This document shows, one piece after another, positions 1 through 11,330 of a stretch of DNA of 64,000 nt; positions within the stretch are counted from its first letter, which is position 1, and each line of letters opens with the position of its first letter. The stretch comes from Setophaga petechia (Eukaryota; Chordata; Aves; Passeriformes; Parulidae): positions 45,267,344 to 45,331,343 of the forward strand of contig JANCRA010000003.1 of the NCBI GenBank assembly GCA_024362935.1, written 5' to 3'. Under the pieces are notes generated by a model, which saw only the letters and a program-made list of their open reading frames with translations, had not been told where the DNA came from and made no database searches. Position numbers and translations under genes: made by a program.

Positions 1-1930
1 CTGTGTTTGCTGAGGAGAAGGGCAAGGTTTAGGTGCAATAATTATGTTAGGAAAGGATTCACGTAGACACTCGATATCAGGTAAGCTCCTCGTCTAATTC
101 GAAATTGAACTCATGTAACATTCATGCAGAAATATTTTACGTAGCTACAGTAAATATGATCAAAGCCTTTAATTGTAAAACAGGCTGAAGCTTCTTGTGA
201 AGAATTTTGGGTAATAAGCAAATATGAAAGCCAACTTGGGGGTTACCTAAAAGGGTGAACAGCCTTTGAGGTACCAAACTTAAAGCCTCTTGTGCATCAA
301 AATCTATAATATTTAGAAATAAAACAGAGATCTTTGAAGGCGTGAAAATCCTGAGGCTTCAAGAATATCTTATTTAGGCTGAAGAATATATTACATAAAA
401 TGGAAGAGGGCATTCTGAACACAGCCTAACAAGGAACACAGAGTAATGTCTCAACATGCTTTTTGTTCAAACTTTATAGGAAATTAGATTAATAATGCAT
501 GAGTTGCTTTATGCTAAGGTTACTGGCTCACCCACCCCCTCATTTATTTTTCCTTTGGAAAGCATTCTACTTTTACATACAAAATTAGATTTTTCCCGTT
601 TTATTCAACATGGCTAGAGCAGACACAGAGCTCTCAAAAGCTTTCAGATAAAGTCACTTTTATCAAGCTATGCAGAGCTCTTCTGTTCATAGGAGTATTC
701 TTTTTTTATTGCAAAAAGTAGACAACCTAAAGAGTAGCACATCTAAATTATATAACTTTTTACAGCATCACCAGTTTTTTCAAAGATGTTGTTAAAGTAA
801 TTTATGGTACAGATCCAGGGGAAACCTATACCTGTTTGGAAACAAACTTCATTCTTGCTCTGGGGAAAAAGAACAAGATGTGGGCTAGAGAACATTTCCA
901 TCCTTCTGCCATTCTTTCTTTGTGGAAAAAGTGTCAAGTTTATATTAGGAGCAGTTTCTCAGCTAAGATTTGGGCAGGAGAATCTTCACCTTGTTTTTAT
1001 TCTGAATGAAAAATATGTTGCAATAACACAGACTGTCCTGGAAGTCACCATACCTCCACCTACTCCCTGTGCCAATGAGAAAACTAAACTCTGCAGTCCT
1101 TATGTCCTGTCTCATGAAACACAAGGCATTTTTGGCATTTCTTCCCTTTAAGGGCAATCAGAGTTGGTAGATGAGATAAAGGCTGGCAGAATACAACTCT
1201 GTGTACACAATGACTTCTTGAACACAGTGACTCATGGAATATCAGAAAGTCAAACATGCACTGTGATATTTCTTTAAAAGACAAATCATCCTCAAAAGAA
1301 AGCTGTGAAACTGTTGCCGTCACTTTCAAAATATAAATAGGGGAGAAGAGAGCAAAAGAGAAGGAATATTTCTGCCATCAAACCGCAAACCTCGTTAACA
1401 GAACAAGAACAGATAAGCTTTTTGTTGATAAATTCCTGCAATGATTAAGTCAAACAACTGCAGGGTGAAAAGGAGCTCAGTAGATCACTTTGTCCAAGAC
1501 CATGATCTGAGATAGAGCCATCTGTACTTAAGCAAATATTTACCAGGGAAAGGTAACAGTTCTTTAAAATCTTCAGGTACTTTTTTTTTTTTCTTTTGGA
1601 AAACTTATTTACCTGCTTAGGTACCAGTACAGTCAGATTTTTTTCTTTTTCCTGAATGGAGATATTCTCCTTCTACAAACGAAGTCAATTTCCTCTTGTC
1701 CTTCACCTGATGCCTACAGGGAGCAATTCAGGACACTCCTGATAACTGTTCAGACACTGAAATGCTACTGTCAAGATTCCTCTGCTTTTCAAAAGCAGAA
1801 AACTAAAGCAGTCTTTTCAGCTGTTGATTTAAGCTTTACCTTCAGTGTTTTATCAAAAGACTGTGCTTTATCATCAAAAAACCTCAAAGCAGGTAAATAG
1901 AGTGTAAATTAATATATCCTGAATGAAGTT
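1..1930. other. AT-rich non-coding stretch
   Basis: No gene or recognisable repeat seen. Open frames here are short, overlap on both strands and resemble no known protein. Short T-runs and A-runs are the only low-complexity content. Confidence 0.6.
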
Positions 1931-1950
1931 TTTTATATATATATATAAAA
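1931..1950. repeat. Perfect 20-nt AT palindrome
   Basis: TTTTATATATATATATAAAA reads identically on both strands, and so could extrude as a small cruciform or act as a DNA-unwinding element. It is more simply a short (TA)n microsatellite flanked by T and A runs. No function can be assigned. Confidence 0.9.
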
Positions 1951-3746
1951 TTATGGTCAAAGGACTTCTCACTTTGTCATTACAGCCACTGTGAACTTTT
2001 TCATTGTCTTATGTCCAACATACTAGGATAGCATTAATCCAAAGAAAGAAAACAGAGTACAAATCCAGGATGATCTTTATGAATAACAGTACATGGGAAA
2101 ATTCTGAAAAAATCTATTTTTGCAAGACACACCCTTTCCCTTAACTTCAGAGAGAAGTTGTATGTAGGAGATAAGTAGGATTTGACTGGAAAAAAACTCA
2201 CTAACCATGCACACAAATATTTTAAAAGGTCATTATCTGGCAACAGGCAATATTATTAAAAAAATACAAAATTCAGTTTTCTCGTAATTAATTATTTCAT
2301 TGCCAAAGTTCTCACAAATTGAGAGAGACAGCAACAAGAATAATTTTCTGTAGATTATAAAAGTTAATTTCCAATATATTATGTATATCATTCTTTAAAT
2401 GTCACATCCAAATGCATTTTTAGTGACTGATCTTAATTTTGCATATGCTTTTAAAGTAGTATTCATTAAAAAGTAATCTCAGTAAATTGACGTCAGGACC
2501 AGATTTCATTTCGTCAATCAAATCCCTGAAATGTTTTGAGACAAATTCTTGCACATCACTAACTGTACCTGGGAAATTATTGTTTCACCCTCACTTAAAC
2601 TACACCCTGCAACATCAAAAAAAGATTAGGAGCTTGGTAGGGAGAGATTCTTCACTTAAAGTAAAAATGGAGAATGATACTGCACTGCAAGGAGGTTTTT
2701 AAGCTGCTTTTGCCAGAGTCTGAATTGCAGGTGAATTCATCATTCCCCTCCTCACCAGCTGGGGACAGCCACAGCAGCCCACACCTGGGGACAGGACCAG
2801 GTGCTCAGGACCCTCCTTCAGCTACCAAAACTAAATTACCTTCTCTGCAAACACATAAACATTTCTAATTCATTACTGATTTCAAATTAGACTAAAAATT
2901 CAATGAAGAGCAGGTTTTGCTTTAATTTACTGTGAATTTCATAATGTAATAACATCAGAGGAGTTAATGTACAGCTCTATTAATTGAAAGTAGAGCTTCA
3001 GGGGTTGGTGGAGCTCTGGTTCTTTTCCTCATTTCTTTGTAGAGAATGAACTTAGAATTTTGTATTTTCAGGTCCTGTAGATTGTGACACAAAACACTTT
3101 TTCCTCATTCTTGTCACAACATGATTAGGGAAAAAAGGCTTTTTTTGGCTGGCTTTCTCCTTTTTTTACATATAATGACTCGGATCAGTTAGTCAGTCTG
3201 ACTACCCTTACAATGTCACAGCTTTCAGGCTAACATTTATATTCATTTTAATATTTCCTTCTGGCTAATAAGGAAAATTGGCAAATAAATACTCATATAA
3301 AACATGTATCTGAGCAGTTGGTTGTGCAGGGAGAGATGAAATACTATAATGCTGGAGAAAGGGAGAAAAAACCCCCAAAACTTAATCACATTTTAAGCAA
3401 TCTCCCAAAAAGAGTTGGAGGAATCCTGGCAGTCTTTTTTAGACAGATGCAATAATACTAAAGGTAATTTTTACCTAATGCTGTATCTTGATAAATTAAG
3501 AGAGATAAGGGGTAATTCTTTGTTCTATGCACCACAATAGTTCATAAAAAGAGATGGGACTAAGCACCACATATCAAATATATCATAAAGAAGAATAATC
3601 TAAGGTTGATTGCACTGTGAAGGATTCTCAATGGCTGGGATGACAATACAGCCTACCATACTCCTGTCTCCAAGTTCAATCTATTTTTTTTTCCCTAAAA
3701 TTAAGAGGTTGCATAAGTAAGGAGAGGAATTCAGGTTCCCTCTTTC
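1951..3746. other. AT-rich non-coding stretch
   Basis: No coding or repeat signal recognised. A short GC-richer patch lies near 2740-2830, where two small overlapping frames run on the plus strand. Neither resembles a known protein and neither has convincing splice or start context. Confidence 0.55.
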
Positions 3747-3820
3747 AAAAAAAAACAAAAAAAAAAACAAAAAAAAAAAAACATTAATTAAAAAAAAAAA
3801 TAAATAAAAACCATTAATTA
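3747..3820 (+). repeat. A-rich low-complexity tract
   Basis: A run of A's interrupted by single C's passes into AAT/AAAT-type sequence and contains two copies of CATTAATTA. It could be the decayed poly(A) tail of an old retroposed copy, but no recognisable body lies upstream and no target-site duplication is obvious. Simple low-complexity expansion is equally likely. Confidence 0.85.
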
Positions 3821-5429
3821 CCCACAAATTAACTCTGTCCCTCCACCCTACAAATACACAGGCACCTTGTCCTACAGAAACATCTCTCCATGTTATTTCC
3901 TCTAAGTACAGAGAAGGGTCACAAAATCTGGCTGCTAAAATTTGTACCTACCATACAAACAGAAGAAAGAGGAAAGTAACATATTGGCCATAAGGTAAAA
4001 TTAGGGTACTTTATTCCTGTATCCCAAATTCTATAAAAAAGTTCTACAGACATAAAACTCTATAGTAGTTTTCCAGATAATTATTTGGCCTCATTCAAAT
4101 TACAGAAGAATCTGATAGTGGGACTTGGGGTTTTGGGCTGTTTTGTCCCCACCACGTTCTGGGACAAACATTGCAAATTACTGGAAAATTTTAGCAGATT
4201 TTAATTTTCCTCTGAGGAAGAAAGCATTAAACTGTACCAACCTTTTCTACCAAAGATATATGACTCCTCAGGAAATCCTCCTGACTGAAGCAGAAAAAGA
4301 ATACTCCAAAAATTAGATTTGTTGTCTGTTAACACCCTATTTTATATTCAATTTTCTTTTGTCACATTCCAAGAAAGCAATTATTTTTGCAAGTACAGAC
4401 ACACTGTTCTTTCTGAAAGGTACAGTTTCATATCTTTGTCCATCCCCTTTGATTTATTGCCGCAGTGTCAATATACAATGTCTGTGCAGCATTTTGAAAC
4501 TCAAAAAGGAGTATTTGCTCCACAGAATACTGATGCTAGTTCAAAGAAAATCGTTGCTTGCATTTATGCTTTGAGAAAACAGATTTTAAAATCCTGGAAA
4601 CATGCTTAAATTTGGTTTACTGGCAATATCTACCCAGTTATGACATTTACCTCTTTACCTCCTGAACAGCAGCAACACAGAAAAATCACCTTCATACTCT
4701 GCAAATTAGCAACATCTGAATCTTAAAAACAACTTCCAAAGTAGCAACATCATAAACAGAGATTTTAATTTGGTAGGTCATCTTAAGTATTAAAACCTGA
4801 TGTAAGGGCCCAGGTACTGGAGTGCACTCAAAGTGCCCAGAGCTTTCTGTTCTGGCTGGAATTTACAGAAGTGCTATTGGCAGGTGCATATGGAATACAG
4901 TAAGAATATTTTTGCAACTCAACTTTTTTTTTTTGTCTCACCAACTGTTATTAACTTTTACTGAGAGAGAGCCACAGTCTATTTTTACTATTGGAGTGGT
5001 AATCTGCTAGCAAGCAGCATGGTTTCCCTCATTAGTTATGTTTGCTCAAGATGTTTATGTTTTTTTGTTTGCAAACATAGCAACATTAACAGAGTTTTCC
5101 CATATTCTGTGCTTAGCTTTTGAAACCAGAAAGAGCTGTTCTTTGAGCATGGATGAAAACACTTTTTTTTCCTGTTTCTATGGGACCACAATTTTTTCGC
5201 ATTGGCTACACTAAGAAATTTGAAAGAAATGCTCCTATTTTCAGTTGAAATCCACTATTACTGCATATTATAAATTTTCTGAACTAAAAAAAAAATAATA
5301 AAATAAGATGAATTATTGCAGACTGGCAAGTGCTCTTTAACTCTTCACAAAGGAGAATAACAGCTGTGAATATCAAGCAGAACTCACTCATTGAAAATGC
5401 CCCATAGTTTACAGATTTTACAGCAAAAA
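3821..5429. other. AT-rich non-coding stretch
   Basis: No gene, RNA gene or repeat recognised. Small frames near 4125-4610 and 4822-5010 on the plus strand are within the range expected by chance and show no family resemblance. Confidence 0.55.
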
Positions 5430-5435
5430 GGGCTT

Positions 5436-5461
5436 GGGGAGGGGTGTGCAGGGGCAGGGGG
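5436..5461 (+). other. Canonical G-quadruplex motif (four G4+ runs)
   Basis: Four runs of at least four G's are separated by loops of 1 (A), 6 (TGTGCA) and 2 (CA) bases, with a further GGG just upstream at 5430-5432. This fits the standard G-quadruplex rule (four runs of three or more G's, loops of seven or fewer) and permits four tetrads. It stands out in an otherwise AT-rich neighbourhood. Folding and any role are inferred. Confidence 0.8.
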
Positions 5462-5679
5462 AGACCATGTGAACATGGGCCAAACCCAAAAAGTGTTTTA
5501 GCTTGCTGCAGCATCTTTGAATTCTGTCTACACCACCACCTTGAAGAAAGGCTTTGTTTGAAGGGCTTCATCACTGAACATTCTGGGTTAGTGCTTTTTT
5601 AGTTTTAACATGTGAATTACAGGTCCCTGCACCATCACACCCCCTGCAATGCACCCGTGCTGAAAACACACAGCATTTG

Positions 5680-5835
5680 TGTTCTTAACCCTGTGATTTG
5701 AGAACAATAACTGTTAATGTAACTCAGTTAACTGTATTGCCTTTAATTGAAGATTATCTTGATTACAGCCAAAGGGCACTATTAATACTCTGAAGAAATG
5801 ACTAAGACTTTAGCATTTGAATGTTGTAGAGAAAA
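5680..5835. promoter_or_regulatory. Candidate conserved regulatory element
   Basis: The block is dense in homeodomain-type and GATA-type cores (TTAATG, TTTAATTGAAG, AGATTATC, TTGATTACAG) with little low-complexity sequence. It reads like vertebrate conserved non-coding DNA. This is a judgement from sequence texture only, with no alignment behind it. Confidence 0.2.
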
Positions 5836-7311
5836 TAGAACTAATTAGCACTAATTTAATTCTAAGATTAAAGAAAATTCATTTTTTTTAATTTTTAATT
5901 TAAGATAAACTATTTTACTCAGAACAAAGAAAGAATAATAAGTACTTTTTCCAACTGAAAGGCATTTTTTACTTTTTGCATTATTTCATTAATATGGGAA
6001 TATGGGAATCATGACCCCATTAAAGATCAAATAATAAGCATTTAATTATTGACAGCAAATAAATTTTTAATAAAGATACAAGGGTTTTGCTGTATAAAAG
6101 AAAGAAAACAAAGTACCTCTGACCCAGAAATTCTTAGAGGATCTCACACCACTATATAATCTATAACCTAATTTTAAAAGGATAGGTTCACAAAGGGACA
6201 TGTCATTTTTTCTTTCTTCTGTACCACAGAATGAGGTACTGTAAGTATAACATGTGTGAAAATGCTCCCCAGAAGAACCCCAGTTCTATCTTAATCATGC
6301 ACTTAAACTAAATAATACATTGAATATGTCACAACCAGGAGGACAGTCATGATAAAAAGTGATTTAACCCCTTTTTACTCGACAAAATAATACTTTCTTT
6401 TCTTTACCTTGGGACTAGTTGTCATTTATAATTTCTGACCAAGGGAGACATAATGGATTTACAATGAAACCCTGATGCTTTTCCAAGGAACATGAAGATG
6501 CAGAAAATAAGCACCCATTACATTAGCAGACAAAAAGATGTTTTCATTGGAACTCTGAGCCTCATCCTGGTGCTGGCAAATAAATGGACTGTTTGCAGGT
6601 TCTGAAAGCATAGTTTCTGGCTAATCACATTTCTACAAAGTAAAAATAAAATGAACTTTTCCTGAACCTTCTGATTCAGCACATAACTAAAAGATTCAAC
6701 ATGACTTTTTTCAGCTTTGCATTCATATTCAGAAGAGGTCCAAATCCAAGAGCCTTAGTCCAACTAGTCACTACCAAATATTCAGATTAGTTTCCTAAGA
6801 TGAATAGAAATACCTACATGACAACAAAAAGGAAGGAAAAAAGAAAAATGGATTTGGGAACTTATTACTGTAAGAAACTCTAACTTTTTCTCCAAATTAC
6901 TTCTTTTGCCACCTTTAAATCTCATCAAAATATCACATCAAGGAGGGGTAAAATATTCTTAAAAATGTAAAGAGTAGAAGAAAAAGAGTAGCTGTCAGAA
7001 GACAAAATATTTACTAAATTATGGAATCTATTTAGTCTTTTCATAGTCTAAATGAAATAGCATATTTTTGACAGATGAGAAAATTTCAAAAGATTCTGTG
7101 TTGAGATTCAGTTTGAATAACTCACGTACTAGCTAAGTTTCACAAATTTGCAGAAGTGGGTTGAAGCTCTCCCATGCACGGCTTCTTTTCAGATTCCCCA
7201 GATTTTCAGAAGCAACATAATATATAAATAGGAAGAAGTGAATCACATGAAGATTTGAAAAAATACCTCCTCAACAATTCAGTCTAAGTTTATGGAGATT
7301 CTGATCTGAGA
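5836..7311. other. AT-rich non-coding stretch
   Basis: Nothing recognisable as gene, RNA or transposon. T- and A-rich runs are common around 5880-5900 and 6830-6850. Confidence 0.55.
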
Positions 7312-7523
7312 CCTCAGGAAGAAATTCCTTGCTTTGAGGATGGTAGGACACAGGTTGCTCAGAAAGGTTGTGGACCTTCCATTCCTGGAAGTGTTCAGGG
7401 CCAGGCTGGATGGGACTCTGAGCAACCTGGTCTAGTGGAAAGTCTCTCTGCTCATGGTAAGGGGTTGGGATGAGATTAACTTTATGGTTCCTTCCAAGCC
7501 AGACCATTCCACAATTCTATGAT
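7312..7523 (+). mobile_element. CR1 LINE fragment, 3' end, plus strand
   Basis: This matches the end of the avian CR1 family as I know it. It has an AGGAAGAAATTC-like start, then ACAGGTTGCTCAGA, CCTGGAAGTGTTCAGGGCCAGGC, TGAGCAACCTGGTCTAGTGGA, a GGGTTGGGATGAGAT-like stretch and GGTTCCTTCCAAGCCAGACC. It closes on ATTCTATGAT, the CR1 terminal octamer motif. Only the final about 210 bp is present, the usual outcome of 5'-truncated CR1 insertion. Scattered substitutions show it is old and inactive. Confidence 0.9.
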
Positions 7524-8660
7524 CTAGGAATTCCCTTGGTTGTCCCATCCCCAAAGTGCTGGTAGGAAACTGGCAGCAATCACATGCATGTAGCAGCCAT
7601 GGAAATACTCTGTATTTTGTGTCTAAGAGCAGTAGGAAATAATAGCCCTCATCACTCTGCATTTCACAAACAAAAAGTCTGCAAAAGAAATTGCTTTTTG
7701 CACACTGCATTTCTCACACAACTTCCTTCTGCACATACTCTGGTCAGGTTTACAGCAGCATGTGTCACTGACATATTTTATGAAAAATTCCTTTGCCAGG
7801 ATCTTTTCTCCTGAGAAGCTGGGAAGCTTCAGCTTCTCCATGTTTTACTACTTTGGAATGTGATTTGGAAAATTGTTTTACCCAGCATTTGAATTGTTTT
7901 TAATAAATGGCCAATGACAGCCACCTGTGTCAGACTCTCTGAGCCTGTCACAAGATTTTATTATTCATTTTTTTCTATCTTTCTGATGTCTTCTTTCTCT
8001 TTCTTTGGTGTAGTTTAAATGTAACATTTTCTTTTAATATAATATATATAACAAAATAATAAATCAGCCTTCTGAAACATGGAGTCATGATTCTCATCTC
8101 TTCCCTCATCCTGGGGACCCTCAAATACCACCACAAGCATGGCCTGCACAAACTTGCCTTCAGCAACACAAACACCAGACTGGGGGAGCCACCAAGACCA
8201 TTTTCAAGGATATCCAGAACATTCATGAGTAAAAGCAAACATTTTGGGAGGAATTTGACTGACTGCTTGAAAAAGACAGAAACCTGGAAATGGTTTATCC
8301 TTAGTCTCTGTGTTCTAAAATAATAGTTTTTGTGAAACATCTGGTGCAGGCCACTGCAGGCCGCTCAAGAACAGGGTAATTGCTACTCTCTGATTTGGAC
8401 CAAGCCTGAAGGACCATTTAAAGATAATTTTCAGGGTGAGTTTTTCCAATCTCCTAGACCAGGAAAACTGCAAGTTAGCAACATCTGCTTTATTGGGAAC
8501 AAAATTAAGCCCCTAGTAATCACGTTTGAAAACACTTTGCAATGAAAAGTTCAAACAAGCATTGTTATCAACTACTTGTGTTGCAAAAAAAAACCCCTTG
8601 ATTTTCATGTTTCCTCTAATACAATATGGATTTTTATAGTGTGAAATGCAATGTACAATG
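7524..8660. other. Non-coding stretch
   Basis: No gene seen. A minus-strand open frame of about 120 codons covers 7975-8340 but has no recognisable domain, and an overlapping plus-strand frame of similar quality argues for chance. Nothing else is assigned. Confidence 0.5.
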
Positions 8661-8674
8661 CCTTTAGCTGGTTT

Positions 8675-8725
8675 GTCTTTGATGCAAATGCACTCTGTGC
8701 ATATTCACAATAACAGCATTGTTCT
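8675..8725. promoter_or_regulatory. Candidate POU/SOX element
   Basis: A perfect octamer core ATGCAAAT lies at 8682-8689. About 18 bases further on, ACAAT (8707-8711) and ATTGT (8718-8722) form an inverted pair with a 6-base spacer, the arrangement expected of paired SOX sites. POU and SOX factors commonly co-bind, so the grouping is suggestive, but short motifs of this kind also occur by chance in 64 kb. Confidence 0.25.
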
Positions 8726-8739
8726 GCAGGCAGCTCCTC

Positions 8740-11090
8740 AGCCTGTTTGCCTGGGAACATACACTGGGAAAGCAGCTCCACCACCAAAACTCCCCAGTAA
8801 TGTTAGAATTAAGGTAAATCATGGATCCAAATTAAAGCAGCATTAAATGAGCATCTGTGAATGACTTCAGGCTACTTAAAGCAAGTATTCAAAGACAGTG
8901 TATTTGGAGAGAAGTCAAAGTTTACCCAGACTTGCATATGAAGTACAACAAAAGTTTTCACCTGCATTATTAGAAATTTTCATTAATTTCAAATTAACGC
9001 AGATAGGAAGAACCACTACCTGGAGCCTCTTTAGAACATGACCTGTCTGCTGCCAAAAACCAGAGAGAAAACATAGTGAGGATCAATACAGGGTTCTAAG
9101 AGCCTCAAAGTGGTGAGATGTTTCACATACAGACCTCAGCAGGATAAAATAGGAATAATGGAACGGAATTTAGGAATTCCTAGTTTATAGGAATGATGGA
9201 AAACAAAAAGTTGCCATGTTTGATGACAAGCTAACAGCCCTACAAATGAGGGTACCAACTTGGAGAACTCAATTTCAATTTTTTCAATTTTTTGAAATAA
9301 CTATGTTAGATATTGTAGCCTGAATGGCAAAGTTAGGATTCTTTTCTCCCAAAAGAACGTAAACACTCAAAAATACTGACCCAAAATCATATCTAATGCT
9401 AACCAGTGGAGGACTTCAATCTGTAGTAGTTCAGATAGCATTTAGTCTAAGAATAATGACCAGAGAGTCTTCCATTTTAGGGGTAGACAGAAACATTTGT
9501 CTACTCTAGCCTTTGACACAAAAAGAAGATAAATTTTCAATATTTATTTTTTACAAGTGGGGCAAAATTTGATAAAGCAAGAAGTACTAGTCATGGTCCA
9601 AGCTATATTTGATTTTTCCTCATAACTTCATGCAGATTCTTGCCTCCTGGTCAAATTTTTCCTGCTATGTTAACTTCATTTACTGAATGTACATTAATTT
9701 TAAATACAAAGACCTCTTTTGCTTAGCTGTGAAAGTTTCTCAGCAATGTAAGAGATCAAAGAGATTTTAGAGTTTTCTTTAAAAACAAAAAATTGTTGCC
9801 AACTTTATCACCAGGGTTTCATGCCACATTTGGTTCATTTACAGCATCTTACCAACACCAAGAGGAGCAGTCCACTCCTCAGACACTTTCACATCACAGC
9901 TTTTGGGGATGAACAGCACTTATCTAACTGCTCTGCCAGGCTCTTCTGAATTTCCCAACTTGATGGAGAAGGCAGGAGACATCAAAATATCATGTGTGGG
10001 ATGAGAGAAAAAGCTATGTGCCCTCTCTGCCCCTTGCCAGCCTCTGACACAGGCCATTCCAGTGAAGCCTTCTTATTAAGTAATCTGACTAAAAATCAAG
10101 TTTTTGCCAGTATCTAGATGAACTTTGAATGACATGGGAACTTTGGGAGTGATATTTTCAGCAAGTTTTGAATATTTCTTAAGGTTAACAGTCAATTTTT
10201 TAAAAAATGAATCTTACAACCTTCTGCAAGTCAGTGGCACATTTCATCAAGGAATTCTGCCAGGGAACAAAGTTGAAACTAATTTTTTTTTTAAATTTTG
10301 AGTTTGCATTCTTTCTGTTCTGTTGAGTATTTTCCTTTTTTAGTACTAAGAAAGAGTGAGTAGTTTTCCTGATCTACCTTCTCTACAACAGTCATCTCCT
10401 CTGATCCCTTTCTCATGTCTCTTCTTATTCATTCTGCTCTGAAATAAAAAGTCTTAGTATTTTCCATCTCTTTTTATATTACTCTTGTTCCATAATTCAA
10501 ATTATTCTTGTTTTCCCTTTCAACAATCTGTTTATTTCTTCCATATATTTTTGAAGCTACAGTGCAAGAATAAATATTCAGTTCTACTAGAAAAAAAAAA
10601 AAAAACAACAAAAAACCCCCAGATTTTACTTGAAGGTATTGGACTAGGAGTTTCTTTTTTTACCATCCTATTCTTTACACAGCCTAATGTACTCTGTTCC
10701 CTGGTGAACAAAATCCTTCAGCAAGTCCACTGCCTTCCAATACTGCCCTTCAAGAAACCATATAAACAAATTTTTTATTGCACTCCAAGCCTTTTTCACT
10801 TAAAATTACTATAATCACAGAGTGAGAAGTCAACTAGAGAAAGGAAAAATCTTGACCAACATTCTCATCAAACAATCAATTTCTATTTGTTTATAGGCTA
10901 GAGTTGGAAGTACTGAAACCAAATTTTCATCATAGTCCTATGAACAACTTCAGGGTGCTTTTTTATCAGTATTCCAAGTAGTCTATGAGTGTCAGCCAAA
11001 AATAAACTTTGTTTTTTCAAGCAGGCTGATGTCTAGTTGTTTGGGGCAGGGTAGGAGACTCTGACAGAGTTTTCCTTAAAAAACAGAAGA
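8740..11090. other. AT-rich non-coding stretch
   Basis: No gene or interspersed repeat recognised. There is a poly(A) tract at about 10591-10605. Other content is low-GC sequence with short chance frames. Confidence 0.55.
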
Positions 11091-11099
11091 ATGACTATT

Positions 11100-11330
11100 T
11101 AAGAATGTTAATCTAATAACATGCTGCACCCCTTACTTCTGCCTGATGGTTTAATTATTAGTAACTCAGTTCAGTTCATTAGGGACCTATTGTGCTGCTG
11201 TTGGCAAAACAGAAATGTCACTGCATGTTAAATAATTAAAAGCAGTAAAACAAACATTATCTTTTGAGTCCTGGATTTATAAATTGCTATTAAGTATGCG
11301 ACCCTTTAATCAATAACTACTTATCTATTT
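11100..11330. promoter_or_regulatory. Candidate conserved regulatory element
   Basis: There are two TAATTA homeodomain cores (11152-11157 and 11233-11238), a TTTATAAATTG HOX-like site near 11276, TTAATCAATAAC near 11308 and very few homopolymers. The texture resembles deeply conserved vertebrate enhancers near developmental genes. No alignment was possible, so this is a hypothesis. Confidence 0.25.
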
